This document shows, one piece after another, positions 52,171 to 62,061 of a stretch of 64,000 bases of DNA. The position numbers and the translations under genes are program-made. The notes under the pieces were generated by a model. The model was not told the origin of the DNA, made no database searches, and saw nothing but the letters and a program-made list of their open reading frames with translations. The stretch is from Galeruca laticollis. Its lineage: Eukaryota > Arthropoda > Insecta > Coleoptera > Chrysomelidae. The stretch covers positions 58,067,451 to 58,131,450 of the forward strand of contig OY998178.1 of assembly GCA_963921935.1 (NCBI GenBank), given 5' to 3'. Every line of letters begins with the position of its first letter. The stretch's first letter is position 1.

Positions 52171-53165
52171 CGATGAATCCGTAGAAGGAATATTACTAAT
52201 ACAAAATAATAATTATAATCGATACCAAGGCAATTTTTATCAACAATTAGATGGTTGTAGAATGGGTTCTCCTATCTCCTTAATCTTAGCACAATTAATA
52301 ATGGAGCATCTTGAAGAAAACGTACTGGAAAGTTTGGATTTTATTGTATGGGTTTTTAAACGGTATGTTGATGATTACATAGCTGCTATCCCATAAAATA
52401 AAATTATTAATGTTGTGAATTATTTTAATATCTTTCATCCAAAACTTCAATTCAACATCGTACAATAAATTTTCTGGACATAACATTAATTCGAATTGAT
52501 TATAACAAAATAAAAACCATACTATATCAAAAAGTGGCATGGTCCGGCCGATATCTTAATTACAATTATAATTATCCCAATGCCCCAAAACAGTGAAATT
52601 ATCGGGTTAACAGACAGAACTAACAACGCAGTATTAACGTATGACACAAGACTCAAAACACTTTATCACCATTATTCACTAAACTTAAAAGCCAAATTGA
52701 GACCAAAAAATCTAACGTAGTATATTATATACCATGTCTAAATTGTCCAAAAAGTATGTAGGTATGACAACGTAACAACTATAAAATCGTCTAAATTGTT
52801 ACAAATACACATAAAATTCGTCCACCGCCCTACATAAACACGAAACAACTGAAAAACATGAGTTTGAACTTCAAAAATACTAGCACAAATACCACAAATT
52901 AACAGTCAATGAGAATAGCCACAAACAAAAAAATGTGGTGATCGATAAACAAGCTATAAAAAAATTTAGTCAAATCTACAATAATTTGATTGTCTAATAG
53001 ATAACCAAAACAAATATATCCAAACAATTCCATCATTTTAGTATCGTTTTTATACACGTACCAGATTTTATATTGATTGTTAATATTTCATTCCATAGAC
53101 AGACATGAAATAACATTTTTCTGATTTAGCTCCAAGCAAGGAGGGAAACGTCAAGTTATATAGAC
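52171..53165 (+). pseudogene. Penelope-like RT and GIY-YIG, 3' piece after the insertion
   Basis: In shifting frames: FYQQLDGCRMGSPISLILAQ (the 'gvaMGsplSpilA' block), LIMEHLEENVLESL, then FKRYVDDYIAAIP with the YVDD catalytic box (about 52355-52385). Thumb-like sequence follows. Near 52720-52790 is a GIY-YIG region (NCPKKYVGMTTQQLKNRLNC), then HETTEKHEFEL. Several stops. It continues the 45643-45776 fragment after the LTR element. Confidence 0.7.
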
Positions 53166-53253
53166 GATATTTAGTTTCATAAATAAGAAGTGCGTCTAAA
53201 ATGATATTTTTCTATTACCGTGCGTAAAGTACGTACTCTCGACAGACTTTCGA

Positions 53254-53290
53254 GTGCGTAAAACTTTACTTTACGCACTAGTGCGTAAAG
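53254..53290. repeat. Palindromic hairpin cluster before a deleted recombinase
   Basis: AGTGCGTAAA (53252-53261 area) pairs with TTTACGCACT just after it. 53269-53290 is a perfect 22-bp palindrome centred on the CTAG-like middle and ending in GTGCGTAAAG. It resembles the stem in front of the 31-kb recombinase. Confidence 0.65.
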
Positions 53291-54021
53291 AAAAAGTTCC
53301 AATTTGAATGTAGTTTCATCTAGTCTTATAAAAATATAGGTAGGTATAATAAACGGATATTAAATCTGAGTTTTCTTTAAATCAGAGATTGAAAAATAGA
53401 ATTCAGTAAAGTACATACGTAATAATTATTAGGTTTTAGAAAATAATAGAATAGGTAGGTACCTATAAGTTGGCTGTGAGTGACTGACATTTCTTTGTGC
53501 ATTGAATCTGATATTTAAATTTGAAATTGAGATCTTCCGACTATACCTAGGGTAAGCAAAAGTATTTATATTTAAGTATTGAACATTTTTAGGAAACTAT
53601 GATGTCATTTTAGATTCTTTTTTAGAAAACGGAATAGGTAGGTACTTATAATTATAAAGATGGATTCCTCTGATGATCTCTCAGGAGATTATTTTGAAAA
53701 TACACCATCAAACAAATTACACGTAGCACAGGATGCTTCTAATGATTTATTGCCCCAAAAATCTGTGAATATTTACAAAACAAAATACAATTTCTTTAAA
53801 GAATGATGTAGGAAAAATAAAATAACAAAATATTCCGAAAATGTCCGAGTGCACAAATTGCACCTTTAATATTAGTATTGTTAATAATTGAATTCGACTG
53901 TTATTTTGTTAATTTGTTGTAATTTTGATTAAAATGTTCAAAATATTAATCAATATATAATATATTTTATTAAGAATCGATAAAAGCGTTATAGTAAACC
54001 TACTTTAGTGCGCAAAGAAAA
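53279..54021 (+). mobile_element. Internally deleted Crypton-like derivative
   Basis: Bounded by 16-bp direct repeats, TAGTGCG(T/C)AAAGAAAA, at 53279-53294 and 54006-54021. Inside, a recombinase N-terminus (53660-53845) joins directly to the recombinase tail (53840-53890). The core and catalytic exons are missing. The element is about 740 bp. Confidence 0.55.
53660..53893 (+). pseudogene. Tyrosine recombinase remnant: N-terminus joined to tail
   Basis: The ATG at 53660 opens 48 codons. NDLLPQKSVNIYKTKYNFFK matches LIPTKSRKVYDFAYEKFIK in the 31-kb copy, after which a TGA at 53804-53806 stands where the relative has Trp (KWC). CRKNKITKYSEN continues the match. At about 53845 the sequence switches to SECTNCTFNISIVNN and a stop, matching the 31-kb copy's C-terminal CSIQNCTFHITINK. 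About 280 residues, including all catalytic ones, are lost. Confidence 0.65.
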
Positions 54022-54557
54022 TTACTATTAAACTTCTGTATTTTGATAAAATTTTCGGTAGTTGAAAAAGTAGTGTATGCAATTCGTGTGTGAAGGCCTT
54101 TTTTGACGCATGTGATTGGCACATTCGTCGAAAAAAGGCTACTTTACACACTTGTTACATAAATAACTATTAAATTGCGGTTTTCTACTACGTATGTTTC
54201 GAAAAATTAATAATTTCGAAATAGTAGCCTGACCATTATTCCTCGAAGAGGACAACTACTTTCCTGGCTTATACCACGCAGAATATTGGATTACATCCCC
54301 TTCAAAGAACGTGGCGTCTATCAACCGTTTTATCGATATATACATCTGTGTTGATTTTCAACTGTACGCTGACCAGTTTTGAGATTCTTCGGTCTCTGCA
54401 AAAGCGCAGAAATGCTTTCTAGTTCGGAGTCTCTAATAAAAACTGAAAATTCCGATTCCTAACAACCTCTATTTGGCTCTCGTGGGGCTACACACTTACC
54501 AGAAGTAGTTAGCTGGTGCCATCTCCACAACCAATTGTGAACCACCACCTCAGAGAA
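54022..54557. other. No gene; first copy of an ~80-bp direct repeat
   Basis: 54176-54255 (from AAATTGCGGTTTTCTACT) repeats at 54634-54717 within the LINE fragment. GC-richer DNA between them has no frame I recognise. It may be the end of the same LINE family. Confidence 0.35.
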
Positions 54558-55217
54558 TTATTCGACTGCAGAAGAAGTCGTATGGAATAAAATGGAATTC
54601 CATAAACTACGAGGAGTGTCTATAATGGTATATAAATTGCGGTTTTCTACTATACACCTACGTTTGTTTCGAAATATTGATGATTTCGAATTATTAGTCT
54701 GACTGTTCCTCAAAAAAGCAATACGCGTTTCTGGTATTTGTTCCCCTTGCTGACAGTACCTAAAGCTCCAATTACAACTGGGATTGTTTTCGTCTTTGTT
54801 TTCCATGACCTGCTGATATCGATGACTAGTGTATTCGGAGATAATATCCACCGAAACTAGGGTGGGGAAAATGAAGCTGTCCATATTTATTTCACACAAC
54901 GGGAATTCATTGTTCACATCTATAAGAACACCTCCGCCCTTTGAGCAATTACACGCCTCCAAATTTCTATCAGCCCGGTAAACTAAATAGTTCTCCGGAA
55001 ACAGTTCTCCGTTAAAGACAGATTCGTTGAGCCATGTTTCGGTTAGCGGTATAACCTTAAAGTTTGTCATAAAGATTGCATTAAAAAAATCTACAGTTTT
55101 AGATCGCAAGCCTCTGGTATTCTGATAGTATACATTTAAAGAATTGGGAAAATTTTGGTGCACCTTTTTACCAGCAGTGCAAGTGGTCGACGATATGGTA
55201 AATCCACTTGAAGCCAT
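54558..55217 (-). pseudogene. LINE endonuclease, 5' part of ORF2
   Basis: A minus-strand open frame of 219 residues. LNVYYQNTRGLRSKTVDFFN (about residues 28-47) is the start of the AP-endonuclease, and IPLTETWLNESVF contains the catalytic Glu (family 'LtETWL'). YRADRN then GGGVLIDVNN is the next conserved block. After about residue 115 the family resemblance is lost and the frame is probably out of register. Same element as the gag at 55964-56913. Confidence 0.75.
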
Positions 55218-55287
55218 GGATTGCTATACTCCAAGCAAATCCTTCTTAAGTTAAGCTATAGCAATTTTATACAGTGCCCCTCTAATG

Positions 55288-55990
55288 TCCCCCCCTATCT
55301 ATTTCGTGAACCATAGGACCATAGAACTTAAATCAATAATTGTTTAGGTGCCTGAAATAGGGTACATATGTAACGTTTTTGTTAGTATTTCGTCACGTCA
55401 TCATTCAAATTGGCCGACGACCGCCATTTTGTAAGATAATATCAAATGGGATCATATAGCAAGTAATACCTCATTTGAATGGTCGTTCCAAGTCCTGTTC
55501 AACGACACCATCACGATCAACCTATGTCTACTTATTTGTGAATTTCAACCCAGTTGCTCATTTACAAAAGATTAACGTGTTCATTCGTCGCTTGGATATT
55601 TCTTACAAAAACTCTCAATTTTGACAGTAGTACGATGCTAATGCCAAAAATGAACCAATTAATAGATCAATGACACACGAAATATCCAAGCGACCAATGA
55701 GCACGTTCATCTTTTCTAAATTAGCAACTGGGTTGAAATTCACAAATAAGTAGAAATAGTTTGATCGTGATAGTGTCGTTGAACAAGACTTGGAATGAGC
55801 ATTCAAATGAGGTATTACTTGCCATATGATCCCATTTAAATTTATCTTACAAAATGGCGGCAGTCCGCCATTTTAAATGATGACGTTACGAAATACTCTC
55901 AAAAGCGTTGCATTTGTACCCTATTTCAGGCACCCAAACAATTATTGATTTAAGTTCCATCGTTCATGAAATAGATAGGGGGAGGGGAGA
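55288..55990. mobile_element. Foldback element with ~315-bp inverted arms
   Basis: 55288-55602 and 55679-55990 are inverted repeats with scattered mismatches (for example GTTTAGGTGCC against GTTTGGGTGCC), separated by 76 bp. It has no coding capacity and lies between the LINE gag and endonuclease. The inner arm halves share words with the arms at 28.4 and 30.8 kb (GATCATATGGCA, ATTTGAA, GCCATTTT), so these are one family. Confidence 0.8.
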
Positions 55991-56224
55991 ATTTAGACGG
56001 GCTCTATATGCAGTACAAACACTTCTATCCCACACCACATGATTACAAGAAGTAGTAGATCCTTGAGCACCTGCCAGTTTAACGCAATTAGTACACTTTC
56101 GAAGTTGGGGTCTACAGGACTTTACAATGTTATTTCCATCGCATAAAAGACAGCTTAAAGAATTGTTGCACGATTTGGATGAGTGATTAAATTCGTTACA
56201 ATTGTAACAACGCGACACTTGCAA
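55991..56224 (-). pseudogene. LINE gag-like ORF1, zinc-knuckle part
   Basis: Minus strand: CYNCNEFNHSSKSC (CCHC knuckle), CLLCDGNNIVKSC and KCTNCVKL, then a C-terminal HVVWDRSVCTAYR, the 'H.awd..CP.y...' block that ends many LINE ORF1 proteins. It stops at the foldback element. Confidence 0.8.
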
Positions 56225-56378
56225 GGCATCATGCTCTACAAATCAGTTATCAGCTTTAATATTATATCTTACACATTCCTGCCTGACTGCCTGAAAGATT
56301 GCAGCATTTTTCTTAGTTGGAAAGATCTCCACAATTTTACAATCACTATATTTAGAAAATATCTCAGAATTACAATTC

Positions 56379-56913
56379 CTAATTTGATATTGACACACTC
56401 ACAATACACAATCTGGGATTAACAACAATAAGCTCCTTTACAGCATAAGAAACAGACATTGATTCTTGAACCAGTTTCACTATCTTCTCATTATCCTCTC
56501 CATATTTGCATGCGATAAGAATACCTTTCATATGTTTAACTTTAGTCAAATGTATGCTATTATCTGTTGGATTAATATTATGCATTCGCTCAGATTTCGT
56601 TTGTGTTATCTCCCGGGCCCTGTTCTTGGGTTGTACAATACCTGCAGGAAAAGTTTTGTTGTTAACAATAACAGGATATCGAGTCGTTGGCGTAATAGTC
56701 ACAGGCTCTTTAGCAACTTTAGAAACATCAGATTTCAGTGAGGACAATTCAGCTTCAATTGAACGAAGCGCGTCACTAACTTTTGATTCTATTAAGTTAG
56801 TTACTTCAGTATTGTGTATAGGAATACAACTTTTCGCACATTCGTTGCATCTCTACAATATTTCTGACGATTTCCGTAAGCCGAAGTACGGAAAAATAAA
56901 CGATAAAGTTTAA
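56379..56913 (-). pseudogene. LINE gag-like ORF1, N-terminal part
   Basis: 56747-56379 is open. After a coiled-coil-like start upstream (to about 56830), it has ERMHNINPTDNSIHLTKVKH then GILIACKYGEDNEKIVKLVQ and VNPRLCIVSVSISN. 'iNP...i.v..v....gGi.i.c.......kl......' is the RRM-like domain of LINE gags. A frame change near 56378 separates it from the zinc knuckles. Confidence 0.7.
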
Positions 56914-57119
56914 AGCGTGCAGCTACGTGATGCCGGCATTCCCCTTCCCGCGTTTCTATTCCTCTCTCACCCTTTCTCTATCTATGACTCTCTCACTCCG
57001 TCTCCACTTTGGGTTCCGTTGCCATGACGCCATGACAGCTGATCGCGCAGCTGGTTGTGTTTACAACGTATTTGTAACGCCTGAAATTATTTTGCGATTT
57101 TGATGTTTAATATGTGAAT

Positions 57120-59427
57120 TAAAATTTAAAAAAGTTACTATGAGTGACATTAATGTAGAGTGTGTGTTTTGTGGTGAAACTAATTTACAAGAAACTGTCA
57201 AATTTACGTTATATTCATTACAAAACTGTATTAGAATATCGTCGGAGTAAACCGGTTCTCCGAAAATCCCGTACAACATACGAGAATCTGAGGCGTACAA
57301 AAGAATCTTCATTGAATGAAGTATACCACGCACAGTGCTACAAATTATTTACAGCAATAAAAATACCGCGAGATGTCCAGTATTCACAACAGCGGCAAAG
57401 TGAAGTGGAGTATGACAATGCATTGGAAGTTGCTGAGAATAGCTCCGAATCAAATGTTCCAGCTTTTGGAAAATGTTCCGAGTCACATTGTTCAGTTGCT
57501 CGAGAGTGCTCTTGGTCACAAGTTTCTGTGGCTGGAGTGTGCTCCAAATCGCATGCTACAGTTGATTCCACGTCTACTGAGGCTGCTAGTATATCAAAGG
57601 ACGAGTAAGTTCTAATATGAGTTGATTATACTTTTTTTTAAGATACTTTTTAGTGAAATTTTCAGACCAAAAAATAATTATTCCAAAAAAACATCATTAA
57701 TTATTTCTATCACTGACAAAGCTATTAATACTATTTTAAGATGAAAGAATCTATTTTTCTAACAATATTTTAATTTCATGTTATAATCATCACCTCTTTT
57801 TTATACTAATTTTAAAAAACTTCAGAGCGAGAGAGCACAGCAACATTCAGCAAAACATTGAGGATTTCAATGATTCATGCAACACAGACGAACCTGTCAC
57901 TCACAACGGTCCTGCTGCCTCGCAAACGTGCTTCATTTGCGAAAAACAACGTAAACGGTAAGTTCGCTTAGCTGTCAGTAGATGAAAAACTATAGAGATT
58001 ATAAAAAGCGCGGCCACGGAACAAAATGATGTACTGATGTTGGAAAAGCTAAGTTCTTTCTCAGGAAATTCCGATATTTCCTATCATTAATGTTGCAATG
58101 ATCAATACCAGAAATTTATAAAAATGACGATAGCGAATTTCTAAGGAAAATAAATTAAAATACTGCGTGTACTATTCTTTGTGATATGCTAGAAGAACGA
58201 GTGGTCAAGAATAATGAATGCATCTTTTTTGACTACATAAAAAAAGAATATGAAAAATTGTTGGAACAGCAATACAGTTTACTGTCTACTTCTGTTACTA
58301 CATCTTCGTTTTCAGACCGCCACCTGGAAAGAAAATTAATAGAAACTTTTGACAAAAAAATTAAGATTATTTACGCTGAAAAGAGAAAGTTTCTTGCTCC
58401 ATTTTCTGCTACTCTTTCAACCTATGAGGATTTATTTAAAACGATAGCAATAAAAGAAACCGTTCGGTCAGTTGCAACGGAACTTCGAGAAGAAATACTT
58501 AACTCAACCAGAAGAAATTTGCCTGAAAATTGTACGTCTGAAGATTTGATGATGGGAGAATGCGATAATGTGCTCGAGCTTCTTACTTGTTTTTTGGAAT
58601 CACTCATTTGTGGTGATATGTCTCATATATCCAAAAAGAAACGTGAAAGTAGAAAAAATAAAAATGGAGTTTCTATTTTTTGGTTTTGGACAAGATCTGA
58701 TCTACGCAGCTTTTGGCCAAAAAACTAAAACATCTAAGCACATTACCCTAGGTCTGACAGTGAAGAACTTATGCAACAGTAAGAAAATTGTTAACATATT
58801 GTCAAAATATGGGCACTGTTGTTCGTGGTTCTTACACAACTCTAAAAGAGCTAGAAAGTGAGCTGACATTATCAACGGTTAATAGCGGCTTGAATACTGA
58901 TGTTGCATTCGACAATTTCGACCGTTTCGTGGAAACCATGAACGGCATGATACGGTGGAGATTATTCATCAGGATATCGTGCAAAATCCGGATTTGGTGT
59001 CTGTGGAATCTTCTAGCTCTTGTGTACATGAAAATCAATAACCGATGAGATCGCGCAGGGTAGTTTTCCAGAATTATCCGTCACCACCAAAAAAACAAAA
59101 TCCCGAAAACGCAAGGCTTTTGAAGAAGTTAATTATGAAATACATCCATTTACCAAGAAATTAAACATTACCAACTGGAGTCAGCTAGACATCTCAGAGC
59201 TTAATAAAGCTCCAGACTTTTTGAGTGTGTCAAAACAGCTAGACGTTACGTTGATATTACATATGTATCGAAAATTCGATGTGCTGATGTGGGTCGGATT
59301 TCACAGCAAGATTCTAACAGACGATTCGCGAGTTCAAAAAATTTCGTATCTTACTCCCATAAATGAATCTCCAACCAACAATTCAACTGTCTTGGAAACT
59401 CTAGGAATTAAGCCAGGATATTGTAAA
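57120..59427 (+). pseudogene. Uncharacterised multi-exon protein, broken
   Basis: Not a family I can name, though I recall related sequences recurring in insect genomes. Exon 1 (ATG at 57140) starts NVECVFCGETNLQETVKFTL; after a frame change it reaches VYHAQCYKLFTAIK, a Cx2C...Hx3C pattern suggesting zinc binding. A donor GTAAGT at 57605 and an acceptor at 57824 lead to exon 2 (QTCFICEKQRK, another Cx2C), and a second GTAAGT is at 57958. 58186-58728 is open (FDYIKKEYEKLLEQQYSLLS, then RKLIETFDKKIKIIYAEKR and a Glu-rich helix). After frame changes come AFGQKTKTSKHITLGLTVKN, NILSKYGHCCSWFL, TDVAFDNFDRFVETMNG and, to 59427, FDVLMWVGFHSKILTDDSRV and KISYLTPINESPT. A mariner fragment cuts off the rest. 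Confidence 0.5.
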
Positions 59428-59711
59428 TGAATGTCAAGCACCCTAGGACTTGGATTGGAAGGCGTGGTTTTATCGAATGGCCCCCGCGATCACCCGACAT
59501 GAATCCTTTATATTATTTCCTATGGGGGCACTTAAAAAACATCGTTTATGAAACAAAACCTAACAATATTCAGGAATTAAAAGATAAGATTGCCACTAAG
59601 ATAAGAAGAATTGAACAGTCAGGGATGTTGCAAAATGTATTGCAAAATTTTAAAAATCGCATGGCTTGTTGTATTGAAGTGAATAGTCAACATTTTGAGC
59701 AACTGGTGTAA
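59427..59711 (+). pseudogene. Mariner-type transposase C-terminal fragment
   Basis: RTWIGRRGFIEWPPRSPDMN then PLYYFLWGHLKNIVYETKP, and a C-terminal helix (NIQELKDKIATKIRR, LQNFKNRMACCIEVN) to a natural stop at 59709-59711. In relatives PLYYF is PLDFF: the third catalytic acid is Tyr here. It is the same family as 28770-28910. The left part is lost, and the boundary with the preceding gene lies at about 59425. Confidence 0.8.
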
Positions 59712-60924
59712 TCGCCTTCACTGTATGTTTTCTAACATCCGTAATTTTCCTACTTCACAAATGTGGATCTACTTCTCACATGACACAAACATTTAAAGAT
59801 TTGTCTTCAGTTGTTGTAGGTTTTCTGCGCCATGATTTGGATAAATATTTTACTGCACCAGTTTCGTTAAAATTTTCACTAACTTACTGACACAAGACCT
59901 TGTTACGAGATTTCTATTAGCACATAAATTATTGAAGAATATTCAAATTAAACGAGTTTATTCAATCGTAGCCATCTAAATGTACAATATGTATTGCAAC
60001 TTAGGTGGAGATACTGTAAATGTAGCTATAACTCCGAAATTATGGCATTTAGGTATTTCTTAAGAATTTCTAAAAGCAAAAAATATAGAGGGTGATCCAA
60101 TTGAAATAACAAAGTTCATTATTTTTCCGGAAATAGGAAAGATCTGGCAACAATGTAGATACCACCATAATACCGGCCGTATCACAAGACCCTTGCGCAC
60201 AAATATTTATAAAAATCGTACAAGCCGTTTCCGAGATAATTGAGGCGTTCCATACATAAAACTCACTCTGTAGATAAACAAAATTTTGTTACTATATCTC
60301 AGGGGGTGACAAAGATGTCTTCATGTTTCCTTTCTTTACGCGGCAATATTTAGGTATTCGTATATACATATTTTAAAATTTATAACTTCTTACACTCTAT
60401 TTTTGAGACTTGCAGTTGTAGATCCGCAATAAATTAAAGTAAAAATTCAAAAATCGCCTAACTAAATGGTTGAAATTTTTCTCGTACCATTGATCGGAAG
60501 ATACGCGGAATCCTCCGGAATCCGTTTTAAATGAGATCTTTTATTTTCTGGCAATAAATTCTCAGGTATCTTTAGTGAAACCCCAACTCGACATAGTATC
60601 TTTGTTTCCTTCTATAGTCATATTTATCTGAAGCTCAAAGATTTTTAAAATGAAACGAAGTAAAATATATTGCCTGATCAAAAACCATTAAACTTTTCAT
60701 ATTTCAAAAAGGTCTTCGGTGTTGTCTTTAATATGAGATGTTGAGAATATTGCGTTTTCTGTATATACAAATTTTAAATTTACCCAAAATAATTTTGGGT
60801 GTCATTTTCAACTAATTTCGCGACAAAATATTATAGGTCAGAAATAGAACAGAAATAAATGAAATTCTAAGGTTGTTTATAAGTAATCATCCCGACAGTC
60901 AAACTCGTCTGAACCAGAATCATC
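59712..60924. other. No gene recognised
   Basis: The first part may be the 3' end of the mariner element. 60090-60260 has the tone of a terminal region (GGGTGATCCAATTGAAATAAC). The rest is AT-rich. The start of the LINE below is somewhere after about 60800. Confidence 0.35.
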
Positions 60925-61434
60925 ATGTGTTCGTATATAATGAAAACTATTATTAAGCCAAATGCCTTATATAATAGCGTTATTGATGATGTTCTGAATT
61001 TAAGTAAAAAATTTACTTTGAATGATCATGTTATAATTATAGCAGGTTTCAATGATATGGTTAAAGGCAAATATCCACTGTTTAAAAATATCAATGATAA
61101 AATTAAAAGGTGTACGCATACAAATATTATTCTCGCATCGGTGCCTTACATTGTAAATCAAAATGAAGTCAATCAATTTATATATAAATTCAACAAAGAA
61201 TTATATGAGTACACTATTAAAATTAATCAATTTGCAGAGGGTGAAATATCTTTTTTAGATCTTAACAGCCATAAAGGGATTAACTTGAAAAAATATGAAA
61301 TAGCTCAAAATATTGTCAACTTAACAAAACCTAAAGTTAAACAATTCCAGAAAAACCTAATTTTTATACAAACTGCAGAAAATACAGTTACTAATTTTTT
61401 AGAAACACCTCAAGTAATCACAATGATAGACTGA
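60925..61434 (+). CDS. LINE ORF1 fragment, SGNH/esterase-like
   Basis: A 169-residue open frame. PNALYNSVIDDVLNLSKKF and NDHVIIIAGFNDMVKGKY resemble the 'kPga.l..vl.di..l...lt..D.VvilgGtND' block of SGNH hydrolase-like domains found in ORF1 of CR1-type LINEs, with GFND where GTND is usual. TNIILASVPYIVNQNEVNQF and FLDLNSHKGINL match the later 'vi..iP.R.d......iN.kl' and 'fidln' parts. The upstream part of ORF1 is not visible. The catalytic Ser is likely in the missing segment. The start chosen is the first in-frame ATG, not necessarily native. Confidence 0.65.
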   Translation: MCSYIMKTIIKPNALYNSVIDDVLNLSKKFTLNDHVIIIAGFNDMVKGKYPLFKNINDKIKRCTHTNIILASVPYIVNQNEVNQFIYKFNKELYEYTIKINQFAEGEISFLDLNSHKGINLKKYEIAQNIVNLTKPKVKQFQKNLIFIQTAENTVTNFLETPQVITMID

Positions 61435-61442
61435 TAAAAAAA

Positions 61443-62057
61443 GCTATATGTCCCATTAACAATTTAACTTTTGTGCATCAGAATATACAATGTATTAGTA
61501 ATAAGATTTTAACGCTGAATGATAGATTTGATGATGGATTTTGTTGTGATGTTTTAATGATTTCTGAACATTGGCAAATAAAGAATGCCATTGAAACATA
61601 CAAACTAACCCAGTTTACGTTAGTCGCTGACATGTGTCGGACTGTAACAACACATGGTGGAGTAGCCATATATAAAAACGACAATTTTTCTGGAAGAGTG
61701 AATGAATATTGTATCAGAAAGTTTTCTAAGGAAAACATTTTAGAATGTTGTGGTATACAACTACCTCAATATTAAACTATTTGTTTAGTTATCTACAGGC
61801 CCTCTGGAGGAAATTTTAATGATTTTATGTTAGTTTTCAACGAAATTTTAACCCATGTATGCGCAGAAAACAACAGGAATATAATTATTGGAGGAGATTT
61901 CAATGTAAATTTTATGAAACCTACTACTCAACTTTCTTTGTTGGAAGATTTATTGTATAGTTTTAATTTTGAAATATGCGTGAGAACTCCAACTAGAGTT
62001 ACAAAAGACTCTGCAACTTGCATTGATAATGTATTTATTAGAACAGCAAATCAGTAG
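61443..62057 (+). pseudogene. LINE endonuclease domain, one stop
   Basis: LTFVHQNIQCISNKILTLND (Asn of the 'N.qs...K' block), CCDVLMISEHWQIKNAIETY (catalytic Glu of 'sEhW'), THGGVAIYKND, then an in-frame TAA at 61773-61775 in the stretch 'Y..yRPpsG' (CLVIYRPSGG follows in the same frame), IIIGGDFNVNFMKP (Asp/Asn) and RTPTRVTKDSATCIDNVF (the 'Tr.t..s.t.IDnif' block). It ends in a stop at 62055-62057, before a frame change. Confidence 0.85.
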
Positions 62058-62061
62058 GTAT

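Noticed and set aside
57338..57571. Minus-strand frame rich in Glu, Cys and His with repeats
   Set aside because: The plus strand carries a better supported reading (zinc-motif start, splice donor); the repeated look comes from tandem coding repeats on that strand.
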